A stretch of DNA of 64,000 bases. Source: Pristionchus mayeri. Its lineage: Eukaryota > Nematoda > Chromadorea > Rhabditida > Neodiplogasteridae. The first letter of the stretch is position 1; every line of letters starts with the position of its first letter. Below, one piece after another: positions 13,752-27,500 of this stretch. Position numbers and translations under genes: made by a program. Location of the stretch: the NCBI GenBank assembly GCA_036245805.1, contig BTRK01000001.1:35474758-35538757 (forward strand), read 5' to 3'. Below the pieces are notes generated by a model that was not told the DNA's origin, did no database searches, and worked only from the letters and a program-made list of their open reading frames with translations.

Positions 13752-13768
13752 AATAAAAACTGAATAAA
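13752..13768 (+). terminator. Possible polyadenylation signals for the OATP gene
   Basis: Two AATAAA hexamers about 10 bases apart lie ~520 bases after the OATP stop codon. They are the first such pair downstream and would give a 3' UTR containing two palindromic elements. Confidence 0.4.
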
Positions 13769-14514
13769 TTTGCTACTATTTTGAGGCCGAAATCAGAAAA
13801 AATACGCTCAACTTGTGATATTATTCAGTTACAGAGACGATATTAGAGCATACTTTTCCATCGTACAGTGAAATAAGCGAAAGACCTCTTTTCGGAAAAT
13901 CGCCTTCCTTCACGACAGCAGTTGCCAGAACCGAGACGAATTTACAAGCGTTGCATTCTTATTTACTCCTAAAAAATGACTCTTCATTCTTCATGCACCC
14001 ACACCGACTATAGAGAACGCAGAATGAAGTCGTCAACTTCTTGCGAAGCAATCCCTAGGTACTCATCATATCATCATATTTATCCTGACGTCAGGCACAA
14101 TGGTCCTGCAGGAGGGTGACTTCAGTGTGGGGGGAATGGGGATCTTCGGTCTCAGAGCGTCGTTAGGTCAAGGGATGGGATCTTCTTTGGCTTCTCTGGT
14201 CAACTGTAGGGACGATCGTGACGGATCTACGTTGAGCATCGAAGTAGATCATCCTGCCGCCGAACACCTGACTTGCGCCGGTTAGGAACTCACAACGCAG
14301 ACAGCGGGGCTTTCTTGACGGTAGATCACTCGAGACGATGGGAATCCGTCCGTGCTCCTCCTCTTAAAGTGTACCAAGTAGGCGATACTCTCCGGGTTGC
14401 CCAAGCTGACGGGAGAGGATTCCCCAAACTAGGTCGGAAAAGAGCGGGGTCAGGGACGACCGCCCATCACGAGCGCTAGAATGGAGAAATACTAGGTACT
14501 AGTATTACTAGGTA

Positions 14515-14729
14515 CTAGGGTGGCTGAAATGGATCAACGGGTCGCTATTTAGAGGGCCTCGGCAGATCAGAGACGGATGCGACGGTTAACCGTCCCCTCT
14601 GGCAGTCCTACCCTCTCTATTTACTGTGGAGAGAGAGACTCTCTCGCCTCTCTCTACCTCCCCTCACGGATGACCCGTACGAGGGAGTAAACAAGACGGT
14701 TAACCGTGATCCATTTCAGCCACCCTAGT
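14515..14729. repeat. MITE-like element with CTAGGGTGGCTGAAATGGATCA termini
   Basis: A 22-bp terminal inverted repeat beginning CTAGGGTGGCTGAAATGG is exact at both ends. An inner repeated TTAACCG pair and a CTCTCTC-rich palindrome lie between. The flanks TACTAGGTACTAG suggest insertion into or next to a short CTAG-rich sequence. Confidence 0.8.
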
Positions 14730-15284
14730 AGGTACCTCGCATCATATGCTGAGCTCGCGTCATTGCAAAGAAATATTTGCCAAATGACCAGCACTGCAAC
14801 CGCAAATTTTGTGTAACACCCCGCAGTTCCATTGTTGAACTACTTGTTCCGGTCGAGTTTGACAGCTTCACTACAAAGCAAGCTCGCAAAGGTACAAATG
14901 AGCAACAGTAAATTTTCGAGTAATCGAACACTGCAATAGACGAATGCTGCCAAATGTGCTTGACAACCTTATTTTCGAAGACTTTTTCCGTTATTACGGT
15001 GATTTTTAGTGGTGGTAAATCATAATTTCACATGCTCTCACGCTCAGCCTTACCCGAGATGCGAAATTTTGAGGGCAAACGCACGAAATTAGGAGGGCAA
15101 ACTTGGCAAAACTAGTGATTTTGTACGGACTTCCATCGATTTAGCATGGACGGCTTCAGAATATACCTGCTTCCTCCTCTCCCCAATCGCCTTTTCCCCT
15201 TGGGCAGATCAGAACTAATCCTGCTGTGAAAGCAAGCCAGTCCGCCCGCGCAACCCTCTCTCTCTCTCTCTCTCCCTTTCCCTC

Positions 15285-15900
15285 TCCCTCTACCTCCTCT
15301 TCCGCCGAGAAAACGATCTACGTGGCATACATGTGGCATACACTCCTCCAGCTTTTCCTATTCCACTAATTATCTTTGTCCTCCCTCAATTCCGCCATGC
15401 TATCTCACTTGGTCCATTATCGTTCCTTATTTTTAAAGGAGAGCTAGCATGAAGACCACAGCGAACCAGCAACGCTAGAGAGACAGTGCTAAATAGAGTT
15501 GGCTTGGAGGGAAATTGTTCCCCACATTCTGCCTGCTCTTACCGGCCACATCAGTGATAGAGCAGGCAAAATGAACGGACCATTTCCTGCAAATCCAATC
15601 CTCGTGCAAATTGAGAGTGCGCTCAAGTAATTTTGCATGCTGACGCGATCGTTTCCAGCTATCCTCTCATCCCTTCCCTCTCCATTTACTTCCTCTTCCT
15701 CCGAGAAAACTATCTACTAAGCGGCATACACTCCTCCAGCTTAGCATATTCCACTCATTACCTTAGTCCTCTTCCAATTCTGCTATCCCAGTTGATCCGT
15801 CCAATATCGTTTGAGTTCCTCATTTTATCGGAGATGCAGCGTGAATAGCAAAGTGAACCAGCAACTCATGCGTCGATCCAGAGAGAGAGTCCAAAATGAG
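15285..15900 (+). repeat. Two diverged direct copies of a ~215-bp segment
   Basis: About 15,285-15,500 and 15,680-15,900 share ordered blocks such as CATACACTCCTCCAGCTT, a following TATTCCACT and GAACCAGCAAC. They are diverged by substitutions and small gaps, so this is an old tandem duplication of non-coding DNA. Confidence 0.65.
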
Positions 15901-16682
15901 AGTGAGCGCAAAATATCTTTCTGAGTTGAGACCAGCTGCTAATCTCTAACTGATTACAATGAGCAGAACAGGACTGAACTATTTGCGGAAGTATTGGACC
16001 AACATATTCGAGCGTTTGCTATTACCCTCTTCATAAAGGCACCGCCACTTATACCATCCGCTCATCTCTCCTGATCCTTGTTTACTCATCAAGAAGTGAA
16101 TGAATGAATTGAAAGCGCTCGCGCAATGATGCCGACCTACTATGCGAGTAAACCGGCTCCCAAGCTTAAGTCTCTCTCTCCCTCCTCACCAATCTACCGA
16201 CCGATCCTCCTGTCCGATTTATCGTTTTTCCATTGCCGCGAGATACGGAGAGCAAGACCAACTATTCCCTTTTTATATTCTATCAGTGCTTCCCCTGTTC
16301 TCTAGCCGCTCTGAACCTCGTCTGTCGACCTGAAACTAATGCTCCGAGGCGTATCTGGTGTTTGGCGATTTACCATCCGCTAACTCCCCCAACGGGGTCC
16401 CATATTCGGGCGCGGGGGGGGGGGGTGCGCAATTTCCGCCGATTCCCATGCTAATAACCATCCATTGAGAGGATGCGGAAGAAAGAGTCGGAAGAGGGAG
16501 TGATCCTACCCCCCACTCTGCGCACTTTCCATTCCCAGTCAATTAGCGAGCTCTAGCTGCGAGGAGTAAGCACATCTCTTTGGCACAGGTGATGCCTAAA
16601 GCTTTCGCAAATTTCCTCGTGGGAGTCAAAGGCCTTCTCCACTTCATAGCACCTGTCAGACAAGCGATAGATCGTGGAGAGT

Positions 16683-16770
16683 GAGCAATAGTCTGACTCT
16701 CTCCTATTTGCGTGCTCTCTCGCTTTCTCTAACCGGCGAGAGAGCATGTAGATCGGAGAGTCCTCCCTCA
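16683..16770. repeat. CTCTCTCGC hairpin element
   Basis: AGCAATAGTCTGACTCTCTC leads into GTGCTCTCTCGC and then the inverted GCGAGAGAGCA. The left part matches the sharper hairpins at 40,329, 41,900, 43,058 and 60,472; the right arm is eroded. Confidence 0.6.
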
Positions 16771-18517
16771 CGAAGCCCCCGTATAAACATCCTCGTTTGT
16801 GTTGCTGCTGCCCTTAACCTTGCTCGTCTCTTCTCTCGGTGTTGTCCTTGTAAACCGTCCTCGATTCCACGATTTACTGCACTCGTTCGGCTGCCCTTCT
16901 CTTCCCTTCTCTTCCTTTCTCCTTTCCTTGTGCTCTTCCTCCCACTTTCACTCTCGATAAGGAACTACAGTCAATTCGTGCGTGTTGTACAACGAGAAAA
17001 CGACTGCAACACTACTTGAAAGATGCGCACTGAGGGCCACTTCATAAATGATCGAGACTCTCTATCTTCCCCTAATCTCTTGCTCTTTCTGATTTATAGA
17101 GTGCGAACTTGGGGTAGTTATCACTTTTGTTCACCCAATCTCTCGGCCGGCCGAGTTGCAAAAGCGTATACAAAATGAATCAGAATCTCGAATTCTTCTG
17201 TCTAGGGAGAACAAGCATTCTCTCGCAGTCTTGTCCTCTACAGTCAATTCTTGTTGCATGCCGATAAAGACAAAAACATCTGCGATTGCTCCATTCAAAT
17301 TAACAGCAAAGGATCTCCTAATCTCGTTTTCGCATGCCTTTCGAGAGCGCTATGTTGCATATGCCGATCTGTTCCTAATGTAATCCCGTTCCAGCAGTTC
17401 CTTCTCTTGGTGTGTCCAAACCGTTCCCAAGGGTCTGAAATGTTTCCAAACCGCACCCGTGCTTAATTTCTTTGGGCGCAAAAAGCGAAAGTACAGACAT
17501 TGGCCGTGTTCGTTGGCAGTTGTTGGCCAGATACGATCTTTTTCGGACAGTTTTGCATTCAGCCCCGATAGAGATCTTAGGATAGCCGAATACATTAGGG
17601 AGGAGTTGGGGGAAGGAAGGAGCTAAACTCCTCATCCCTCTCTGCGCACTCAATAAGCGTCGAGATCTCCTCCTCTTTTGACACTTTCACCTCTCTCTCC
17701 CTCAATCCTCTCTCGCTCGGCTCTCCCCTGAGGCACCGCTCAACAGGAATATTCCGTTCCACGCTAATCGATTAGCTCGCGCTGCGATCTCGATTTGACA
17801 CACAGCTTAGAGGTCGAGTAGTGTTGCTCGAAGAGCTGAGAGGGGGGCTTGAGGCCGTATTACACATTGGGCTTGTCCTCTTGCCAGCTACCTTCAATGG
17901 CACTCTCTCACACTCTCGGAACTTTACAGTAGTGGTCTTGTTTCACACACGCGAGAGCGCGCGATAAGCCACTTTCTCTGCTTAGCGTGGGCGTAGAATC
18001 TATATTTCATGATAGAAGTGCCTTGAGATCTCAGTTTTGAATCCTAGTTTCACATCTACTTCTGCGTAGATGTGCCAATGCTTGGCTTAAAATTTGTCGA
18101 TTCTATTCCATGCTAGCTCGCGACTTTCTCTGTTTGAAGCATATTGAGATCTACGTTGGCGATCAAAATGAAATCCTTCGTCCTCCCGCTTAGTTCCGCT
18201 AGAAGCACCGGTCCTGTTCCATGCCCATTTCAGCGCGAGTTCCCTTGCGTGGGTGCTGAATCCAAGCATGGTTTTTGTCCATTTCCGCGCGGTTATGCTA
18301 ATACTAGGCTGTTCAAGGACTACATCCTCTTCTGTTACATTCTTTGATTGAGTTTCAAGGGCGTTATACTAATGTAATTCCGTTCAATGCATTTTTCGCT
18401 GTCTTTTACTTGCCTGTCGATCTGGCTTTTGTTCTGTAACAGTTCTTCAGGTGCTGCAGCGGCTGCTGATTCTTGGTTTCTTTGATCTTTGCTCTCTCGC
18501 CTTCGAATCACAGCCTG

Positions 18518-21500
18518 ATGATCAAGAGCCTTCTTCTCCTGGCCGCTGCCCTCTACCACAATGTCGACTCACAGAGTTTAGCGAGTAAGTTGGATTGATC
18601 TTTGATCTCTTCGATTTCTCAAGATTCTTTGAAATCTGTAACTTATACATCAAGCAGTATACAGTAGAAGCAGAAGAGTGCCAAGTTGACAAATTACTGT
18701 CATTCCAGACTCATTCTTTGCCGAACCCGGCACCCATGCGGGCTTCGTAACGCGACTAAATGACAAGGTGATTTGCGTTACTTTCGAATGGTTTGGATGC
18801 ATTTTCTAGTTTGAACTTTGATCTTTCAGGCATTTGACCTCGTCAGCGAATATCTGCGCGAGCGCACGCTCAAATTCATGCAGAACGAGCTCTCCTTCAA
18901 CATTTCCGCTGTCATTACTGAAAATGTGAGTTCTGGCGTTCCTCTGACGCTATGTCGGATGATCACCTTCGGATACGAACCAAAAATAGTACTCTGCAAT
19001 AGTATTTTCGCAATATGTTCCCAGACTGTCAAGAAGTGTGTTGGATTAGGGTACTTTTTTGATTATCAACCGGAAAGTCTTAGGACGATGATCATCCGGC
19101 CTAGTGCCGTTCCTCCTAGTAAAGTGATGATAGTCAATATGCGGATTCGGAATAACTGTTCGCATACTGTTCAACCGTCTCCATAAATCATCCGCGGTTT
19201 TACCCCAGCCCCATATCTCACTACCCCTTGTAAAGCACAGGTTCCCACTGTTCCTCCGCAAGCAATTGCTGAAAAAGGAGGGGGTCAGCAACGGGGGGAA
19301 ATTGCCTTTGTTGTTCCATTGTCCGCTGCCCTGTGGGTGAGAGATAACGATAGAGAAAACGCCACTTGAAAGAATCGAATTTGGCGAGTGGGGGAACGAG
19401 ACACTTTATCGAAACGGTATGATGTCATACCGTTCCGTGCATGACAATGTGCAGCGCCTATTTACCCTCGGGCGTATTGCTTAAAAATTTCAGCATCTTC
19501 GTTAATTAATAAAATAAATAATTATTTTAAGGTCCACTTTTCCCTCGTTTCCAATCGCATTACTCGCTTCCATGCGGATTCGTTCAAGTCCAAGTTCACC
19601 TCACAAAACGGCAAGGGCTTCATCTGGACGGTTCGTTATTTATACTTTTGTTATTTTTATTTGGTTAGCGACCCGTTTTTGTGAGATTTGGCTTTCCTTC
19701 GCGGTACAGGTGCAACCACTTAAAAAGGCGTAGAAAAGTGAAAGGCCATAAATTTGTGCGAATTTCAGTTCATTTATCCGTAGAACCATACTGAAATGGC
19801 ATTTCGATATAACTCTAGGAGGGAAGATGGAGTGCTACGAAGGGCTTTGCCAGTGAGGTGTTATTATTCAGTACTCAAAATGCCTGACAATGATTCGAGA
19901 AGAAATTCGGTCAGAGATTAGTAATACATGCGATTATTAAATGCTTTTCAACGCAGTATAATGATGAACTACCAGTGAGTATAGATTCAAATACTTGAAC
20001 TCAAAAAGCATGCATCGAGACACTAAGATCACAGATTAACGATAAAAGCGATTGCACAATAGGAGTATGCAAATATTGAAAGCTAGCTCTTCGAGAAGAA
20101 CGGACGACACATATTAGCATAAAAGTGAAACTTATTCAGAGAGCTCTGTTGGAGGGTCTAAATACATTCATTTGTCCTCAAAAATATTGAGAAAACAGCG
20201 ATAGAAGATTAATGCGATCACTTCAATGTAATGATTGTGAAAGCTAGCTCATCGAGATTTGAACAGGGATAAGAGATTAACAATGAGCTTATCTCGCCGA
20301 CAATGCAGGGGTCCGGTCTGAACGCAAGCGTTACTGCCGTCTACCGGGTGGACTCGCCAACCGGACAATCCACCGGACACGTACCGCTCTCGTTCGACAA
20401 GTAAGCGATCTCTTTAAACCGATAATGCCACCGGGTGTGCTCATTGTGTCGGCAAACGAGTGATGAGTGTAATCTCTGCCTATGGAGCGCGTTATCCCTC
20501 TCAATCCACTCCTGAAAGATATCTAAAGGGCACGGTTGGAAATTGTTGACATGCGCTTGTACTGCATTAGCCATAAGCGACACGTATCGTTCTCGTTTGA
20601 CGAGAAAAAATCAATCCACTGATTCGCTTCATACCGATAATGCCACTGGGTGTGCTCATTGTGTCGACAAACGAGTGGCAGTAATCTGCCTATGGAGTGC
20701 GTAATAACTCACAAGCCACATCTGAAAGATGCCTATAGGAGCCGTGCATAGTTGAACAATATACATACATTAGCTATAAGAGACACGTACCGCTCTCGTT
20801 CGACAAGTATGCATCGATCCATTGATTCTCTTCAAACTGATAATACTAGAGGGCTCATTGTGTCGACTGGTGACAATAATCTACCTTCATCCCTTTCCAT
20901 ACACTCCTGATAGACAGAAAATGTAAAGATAGGGAAACAGTTTCATGAAGGCTAGAAGCTTAATTTATACCTGACCTTCATTGAATTGGCATTTCATATT
21001 CGCATAGTTCTATTCAAGGGAATAAGTTAGAATTGCGCCCGATGTCCTTTGTCTCACTATCACTAATAACTAGTGGAATTACCTAATTCCTTCATGAACG
21101 ATGTTGCATGCGACCGCATAATTTCGCAGGAAAGGTCGCCTTTGTATTAGGTTGGTCCATAAGTTTTTGACTTTTTATTTTTCATAATTTCTCCTGACCT
21201 ATTTCGATTGCCTGCAATTCCTCTATAGTTTTAGTGACGTCAGTAGTGGTGGAGTACCGTAAAACATTTACATTGAATATAGCGGTTATTGATCGCGAGA
21301 AAATTATTTTCATATCGAAGCTGCCGAAAATAGCGTTTTTCGGTGTTTTTGGTTGAGCTCAACTTCTCAAATATTTGAGACCTCCTGAATCTGCCCAACA
21401 TATATGTAGTAAGGCAAGATTTGTTTGTTCAGATAAACGTAAACAACTCGGTCTTCATTGCGAGTGAGAAAAAAGAAACAGCAAAAATCGCTGATTTCAA

Positions 21501-24500
21501 AGTTTCAATTTCTACATCGCAGTTCCGAAATATCCTAATTACCTATTGCTTTATGAATCTGCTCATAAATATAAATATGTACTAAGATAGGAAGGTAGAA
21601 AATAATGAGCCACTATTGAGCTCTCGAGGTCGATCTATACGAGTACAGTGCCAGAAAATATAAAACTAACATTTTCCAATTGGCGTAGTTTGTTGATTTG
21701 GCCAAAATTTTAAGCGGGGATTCAGAGGACCAGAACTTCCGAAGTGTCAAATTATATGTCCCTGTTATAGGCTTCTCAATAATCCATCGCTTTTGTCTCA
21801 ATCACTTCTGCCCTTGGAGTTACGATCAATTGAAAAGTATTGAAAATCAAGCACGAAATAGATTTTGACTGTGAATAGTGTCATCCTTGCTGATCGAATT
21901 GGCCCGATATTGCATCGTGTAAAAAGTATTCCCAAGCCTTCATCAACTATGCATAACCTTTAATTGATTTACTAAATGCGTTGGACGGGGAACGTCAAAA
22001 TGTCCGAACATGAAAATAGTCAGAAACTTATGGACCAACCTGATAGATGCACATGAGATACCGCGGTGCATTTAGCCTAGCATAACCCTTCTTTTTTTGT
22101 CAAAGCGCTTCCTTGTCCTTATCTGCGACTCACATCTCTGAGATCTATGAATAAAGCTCAAATGAATGGATACGAACAATAGCCGAGAATCATTTTCTCG
22201 CCCCGAACAGAGATTTTCTGAAATGAAGAGTGTGAATGGTACTTTGGACTCTAATTGCGACATAACATTAACAATAAAACGTAATTCCCTTTCAGCACCA
22301 GCGTTGAGCTCCTTCTGTGGACTGGTGTCAATTCCGACGGGCATCTCAAGACGGACCTCGTGACTTGCAAGGTATCTATTACGGTTTGCAATTCGATATT
22401 GAATTGCGGTATCGCAATGTTTCCCTTCCTCGAATTGAATGGGAATTGAGATATCACAATTCAATATCGAATTTCCAACACTAGTCTGCAATAATTTATT
22501 TGAATTATTTAAACAGATATTTAAAATAATAATAAAATCCTCATTCCAGGTCGCCGCCAACAACGTTCGCCTGCAATTCGCCGCATCCGACGCCGAGACG
22601 ATCTCGCCCTTCCTCCCGCACATCTCCCACTTCATCACGGAGAGAATCGAGCAGGTGGGTTATGGTATGAGCACTTCAGGCATACGGTAAGAGGATTATC
22701 GATTAGTGATTAAGCAATCCGAAAAGGCTGCATTCGGCTGGTTTCATTGCAAAGATCGAAATCTCCAATGAAATCTGCTAGGAAATAGCAGATTTCTCTC
22801 GGAGATGTCAGCAAGATCATACGTGGAAATTAAAATTTAATTTCAAAATAAATATTAGTAAAAATTGTAGACGATCTGCCCGTCGTTCCACTCTGAGCTC
22901 GTGCCCGTGATCAGCAACCGACTGCTCAACACACCTCTGAGGTTCGTTTTTTAGGGACGCACAGGCCACCCATTAATTCTTTTTAATGTGAAGTTCTAGA
23001 CGTATATCCTTCAAATGAAGAGTTCCCATCTAAGAGAAACTATCTGAGTGAGTGAACATATTTGTGAAGACCCTTGGCAAAGTGAAAAAATCGAATTCGC
23101 CCCAAAATGTGCATACATGTAGTACTCGACGAAGCCTGGTTATCCATCACTTATTTAGTGTTCTAAATCATTCCCAACGAAGTGCGCCAAACTTTAGGAG
23201 TGCTACCGTAATCCCACGATTTTTCTTATTTCGTCATCGATTAGAACGGCACATATTCTAAAACATCCGACGCTACCCGCCCATTATACCACACAAGTTT
23301 CATTGCGATCTGATTCAAACCCATCGAAAAAAGTCGAAAAGTCAAAAAAAATTTTAAATTTTAAATTTTAGTTCGTTCAGATGGGTGGGAATGAACCATT
23401 TTTATTTCAGCGTTGCATAGAGCACCCATGACACATTCTAAAATAAAAATATGGAAAAAATAAAAAGGTCGGTTTTTGAGATATTGACGAAAAAAGACTA
23501 GATCTTAGAATAAAGCCAGTTTGTTATAAGGTCGATAGCCTACCGTAACCCATCCTGGATGCAGTACTCGATAAACAAAATCGATTAACATAATCAGAAT
23601 TTCGATATTCCTTCGCGCGCGCGGGAGCGAAGGTTTTTAAAAGCTACCGTAATCCATGTGGAATTACGGTAGCTTGCTCTTACGCGCGCGCGAAAGAATA
23701 TCGACATTCTGCTAATGCTAATCGATTACCCCCATCGAGTACTACATCCAGAATGGGGTACGGTAAGCTATCGAGCTTATCACAAACTGGCTTTATTCTA
23801 AGATTTAGTCTTTTTTCGTCAATATCTCAAAAACCGACCTTTTTATTTTTTCCATATTTTTATTTTAGAATGTGTCATGGGTGATCTATGCAATGCTAAA
23901 ATAAAAATGGTTCATTCCCACCCATCTGAACGAACTAAAATTTTAAATTTTAAATTTTTATCGACTTTATCGATTTTTCCCATTGGGTTTGAATCACATC
24001 GAAATGAAACTTGTGTGGTATAATGGGCAGGCAGCGTTGGATGTTTTAGAATATGTGGCGTTCTAATCGATGACGAAATAATAAAAATCGTGGGATTACG
24101 GTAGCACCTCTAATGTTTTGCGCACTTCGTTGGGAATGTTTTAGAACACTAAATAAGTGGTGGGTGAGCAGGCTTCGTCGAGTACTACACGTATGCAAGT
24201 TTTGGACAATTTCGATTTTTCGCACTTTGCCAAGCATATGTTCACTGAGTCAAACAGTCTCTCCTAATTCAAAATGTATTTCTTTGAAATAATTTCAAAT
24301 ACTTAGAGAAAAACCTCCTCTAACCAACCATTTTCTCGAACATTCTGCATTAGCTGAAGCAACCGTGAGATGAGGGGGTACAATAAATATTAAAAATATA
24401 ATCACTACTCGATTGCAGTGCCGCCCTCTTCGACCAGTACTTCCTCAACTATGGTCTGCTCGGACCCGTCAGCTTCGCTCAGGATTCGCTGCTGATGAGA

Positions 24501-27500
24501 CACAGAGGAAACGCATTCGGAATTCTCAGACAGGGTTAGAAATCACTTTTTATCTCAAGAAAACGAGAAGGAAGGTGTGAGATGAGGGGGTACAATAAAA
24601 TGTCAAAGCATATTGCGGGCCTTCTTATTGCCTTCGAGTTTGATCATCATGATTGCATTATAACGAACATTTCCTTCAGGCCGCACTCGCCTCAACGACT
24701 TCCGTCTGCCTTTCCGATCGCCACCTCTCGAGGTATTCTTCTTCAGCGATCTTTGATCTCTCATATGCCCCGTAACAATCTAGTAACTTAACACGAGCTT
24801 GCATCAATTTTTCTCTAAATGTGGGCCCGATTCCTTGAATCGGACATTATTGTTCTAGAAGATAATTCGCTCAGGTCGCCGATGCCTCCTCCGGCCATAT
24901 GCTCGACTTCTACATGTCCAACTACACGATGTCCTCGCTGCTCTTCTGGATGGACCAGTACCGGTCAGTATCCCTATCCATGATCAATCGTCTGACTCTC
25001 CTCTTTCTACATGTTATCTCGCTCTTGCCGACTGATGAGAGTGTGGGAGATGAGAGATTGGTCCTCTCATTCTTCTTCAATCGCTAGCGATGGTGATGTG
25101 ATGAAAATGATTCATAATACTGCACACTTACTACTACTTCACCCGAACATGGCAAGATACACGATGAAGGTCAGAGGAGCTAGACTGAAAAATGAGTCAC
25201 TGGGTAAATTTTCTAGCCTAGCCCGTGAGGACAAGGGTATTCAATGTACTACTCGTGTTGTTGCTCACCTCCTTGACCTCCGAAGACGCTTACTGAATGA
25301 ACTGAGCAATTACATATTAGTCACTAACATTTCCATCTTTCCATTTTCATTCGTTCTGAGCAATTGACCATTCGATACATATTAGTCACCAACTATTGTA
25401 GTTCTTCAATTTGAACGATGGCAACAGTAATTGAGTCACTGGGTAAATTGTCTAGCCTAGCCCACGAGGACAAGGGTACTTATATTATTACTCACCTCCT
25501 TGACCTCCGAGGGTTCTTGCTTGACTGAGTCATTCGCCGTTCGAGATACATTAGTGAATAACTGGCAGGATTGGCTGTTCGACAGCGAAATTGCAATCGC
25601 CTCCCCTCACATATTGCGAAATCCGAGGGAGGATTGTGGTAATTCAATATTGATTAGTCAACCTTACTATCTAGTTATTCAATTGATCAGACATTAGAAA
25701 TAGGGAGGTCTTGCAATTGCAGCAAGTTCGACTACGAGATTTCGAAGAGCGCGCAGAATAACTCGGCCATCTCGGGATACCTCAGAACTGACTGCCCCGG
25801 GGATGACATCTGCGCCGGCACCCTCTTCCCTGGTGAGCATCGTCATCCATTTGACAGGCGTGTAGAATGAAGAAACTATGCCTCCATTCCCAAAGCCAGT
25901 CCCGGAAAACGTTACTTCCCTTACAGGAATAATCGAAAAATGAGGAATAAACATGAATTTTCAGCTCTCAAGGAGCGCTTCCCCAACGGCCTCGTCATGA
26001 TCAAATCGCACACGGTACTTAGTGAATCTGAATAACTCTTTCAGAATTAATCATATTGGTCAAGTATTAGGTTGGTAAGAAAGTTCTGTCGCGTTTTTCG
26101 TATTTTACATTTTGGTTTATCCTGTCCTTCAAAGTTGATCAATCTTGATACGATCTTCAGTAGTCTAATAGTGCTTGGTTACTCTTTCGAGAAAACGTTA
26201 TCACAGTATTCTCCAATTACTAATTCTGGCATAGTCGATTGCCAAATTCAGCGAAATTGATGAACAACCCTATTTTTTATTTGCTCATAGTTGAAAGAAG
26301 AAATGTGATATGGGCATAACTAACATGCTGTTGTAGAGTGCAACAAGTGGGCATGTTTTTATTGCATAACAATAAGAAAGACCCATTATGCCAACTTGGG
26401 ATCAGCGCTATTTCTGAAAATTTCACTGAATTGAATTTTGTTGTTAAGCATTTCTCATCCCTGAAGATTTAGCGATTGATCCAGTAAGCTCAATTGTAGT
26501 GAGTAGTGAAGTACTCGACATGAATAATGTTTACCCTAAATGGGAAAGTGGTGCACCTAACTGTTCGTAAGCTACATTTTTTCAAATGATGAAACCGAAA
26601 ATTGTTCTGTGAAATCAGCCTTTTTTGTAATCTGCAGCTTCCCACACATATCGAATGCCGGATGTTATGTGATAATATGGATGTACAACTCTAGTGTTAT
26701 CACCCTTCAAAGCAGTAGAAGAAATTGGTAGCTCTTATTCAAACGGCTGAGTTCAAAAAATTACACCATAAAATCGTCATTTTCAGAATTTTTGAGATTT
26801 TATTTATTTACTCGCTTTATATGCGAAATATAATCGACTTAAACCTGTTGACGTATACTACTTACATCACTTCACCTTATGTTAAATTGAATTTCCAGAC
26901 AATTTATCCAGTCAAGAAAAAATGGAAAAATAGTACGCGACAGAACTTTCTTACCAACCTAATAGCAGTCAATACGAGTCTACTTGAATAATATTAAAAC
27001 CAACAATCGATGCAGAACCATACGCTCCGGCATCCTCACGCGAGAGGGCATGGAAAAGCGAGATGTTTTCTCACTTTTTCTGAACTCTCCTTGAAAAATT
27101 CAGAGCATCATTCTATTCAGGTCTCGTACCCCCGTCTGATCATCCGACCCGGCAACGCGACCATCCTTGTGGACACGCGATGTGATGCCTTCGTCCAGGT
27201 GAAAGACGACGATCCCCGAGTGTGTTTCCGCTTATTAATTACTAATTAATTAACGAAATTTGCTAATTAAACCAAAATAATATGCTGATTGCTCAATGAC
27301 TCAAGAAGTTGACAAGGATCGCACCAAACGCGAATTTTATTTTCAAAAAACATTAACAAGGAGAACAATTTTTGCTGAATTGACCGAAATTTGCGCTTCT
27401 TCTAATGGTAGATCCAAGCGTTCCAAATCTCATTGCCAACGAAAATTTCGCCAAGTTCAGTGCAATAAAATCAAGAATTCAATGCTTAAACTTGCGATTT

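Larger units (their letters stand above)
13790..18470. other. Intergenic region rich in repeats, no gene recognised
   Basis: Between the transporter and the lipid-binding protein gene I find no spliceable coding series. The stretch 14,100-14,480 is GC-rich and open in places, but its translations on both strands resemble nothing I know. The rest holds the inverted-repeat element at 14,515-14,729, two diverged direct copies at 15,285-15,900, a hairpin element near 16,683 and long CT-rich tracts. Confidence 0.45.

Noticed and set aside
14100..14479. Possible gene in the GC-rich block after the OATP gene
   Set aside because: Frames on both strands are short, end without splice logic and resemble nothing known. 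It is left as unassigned sequence.
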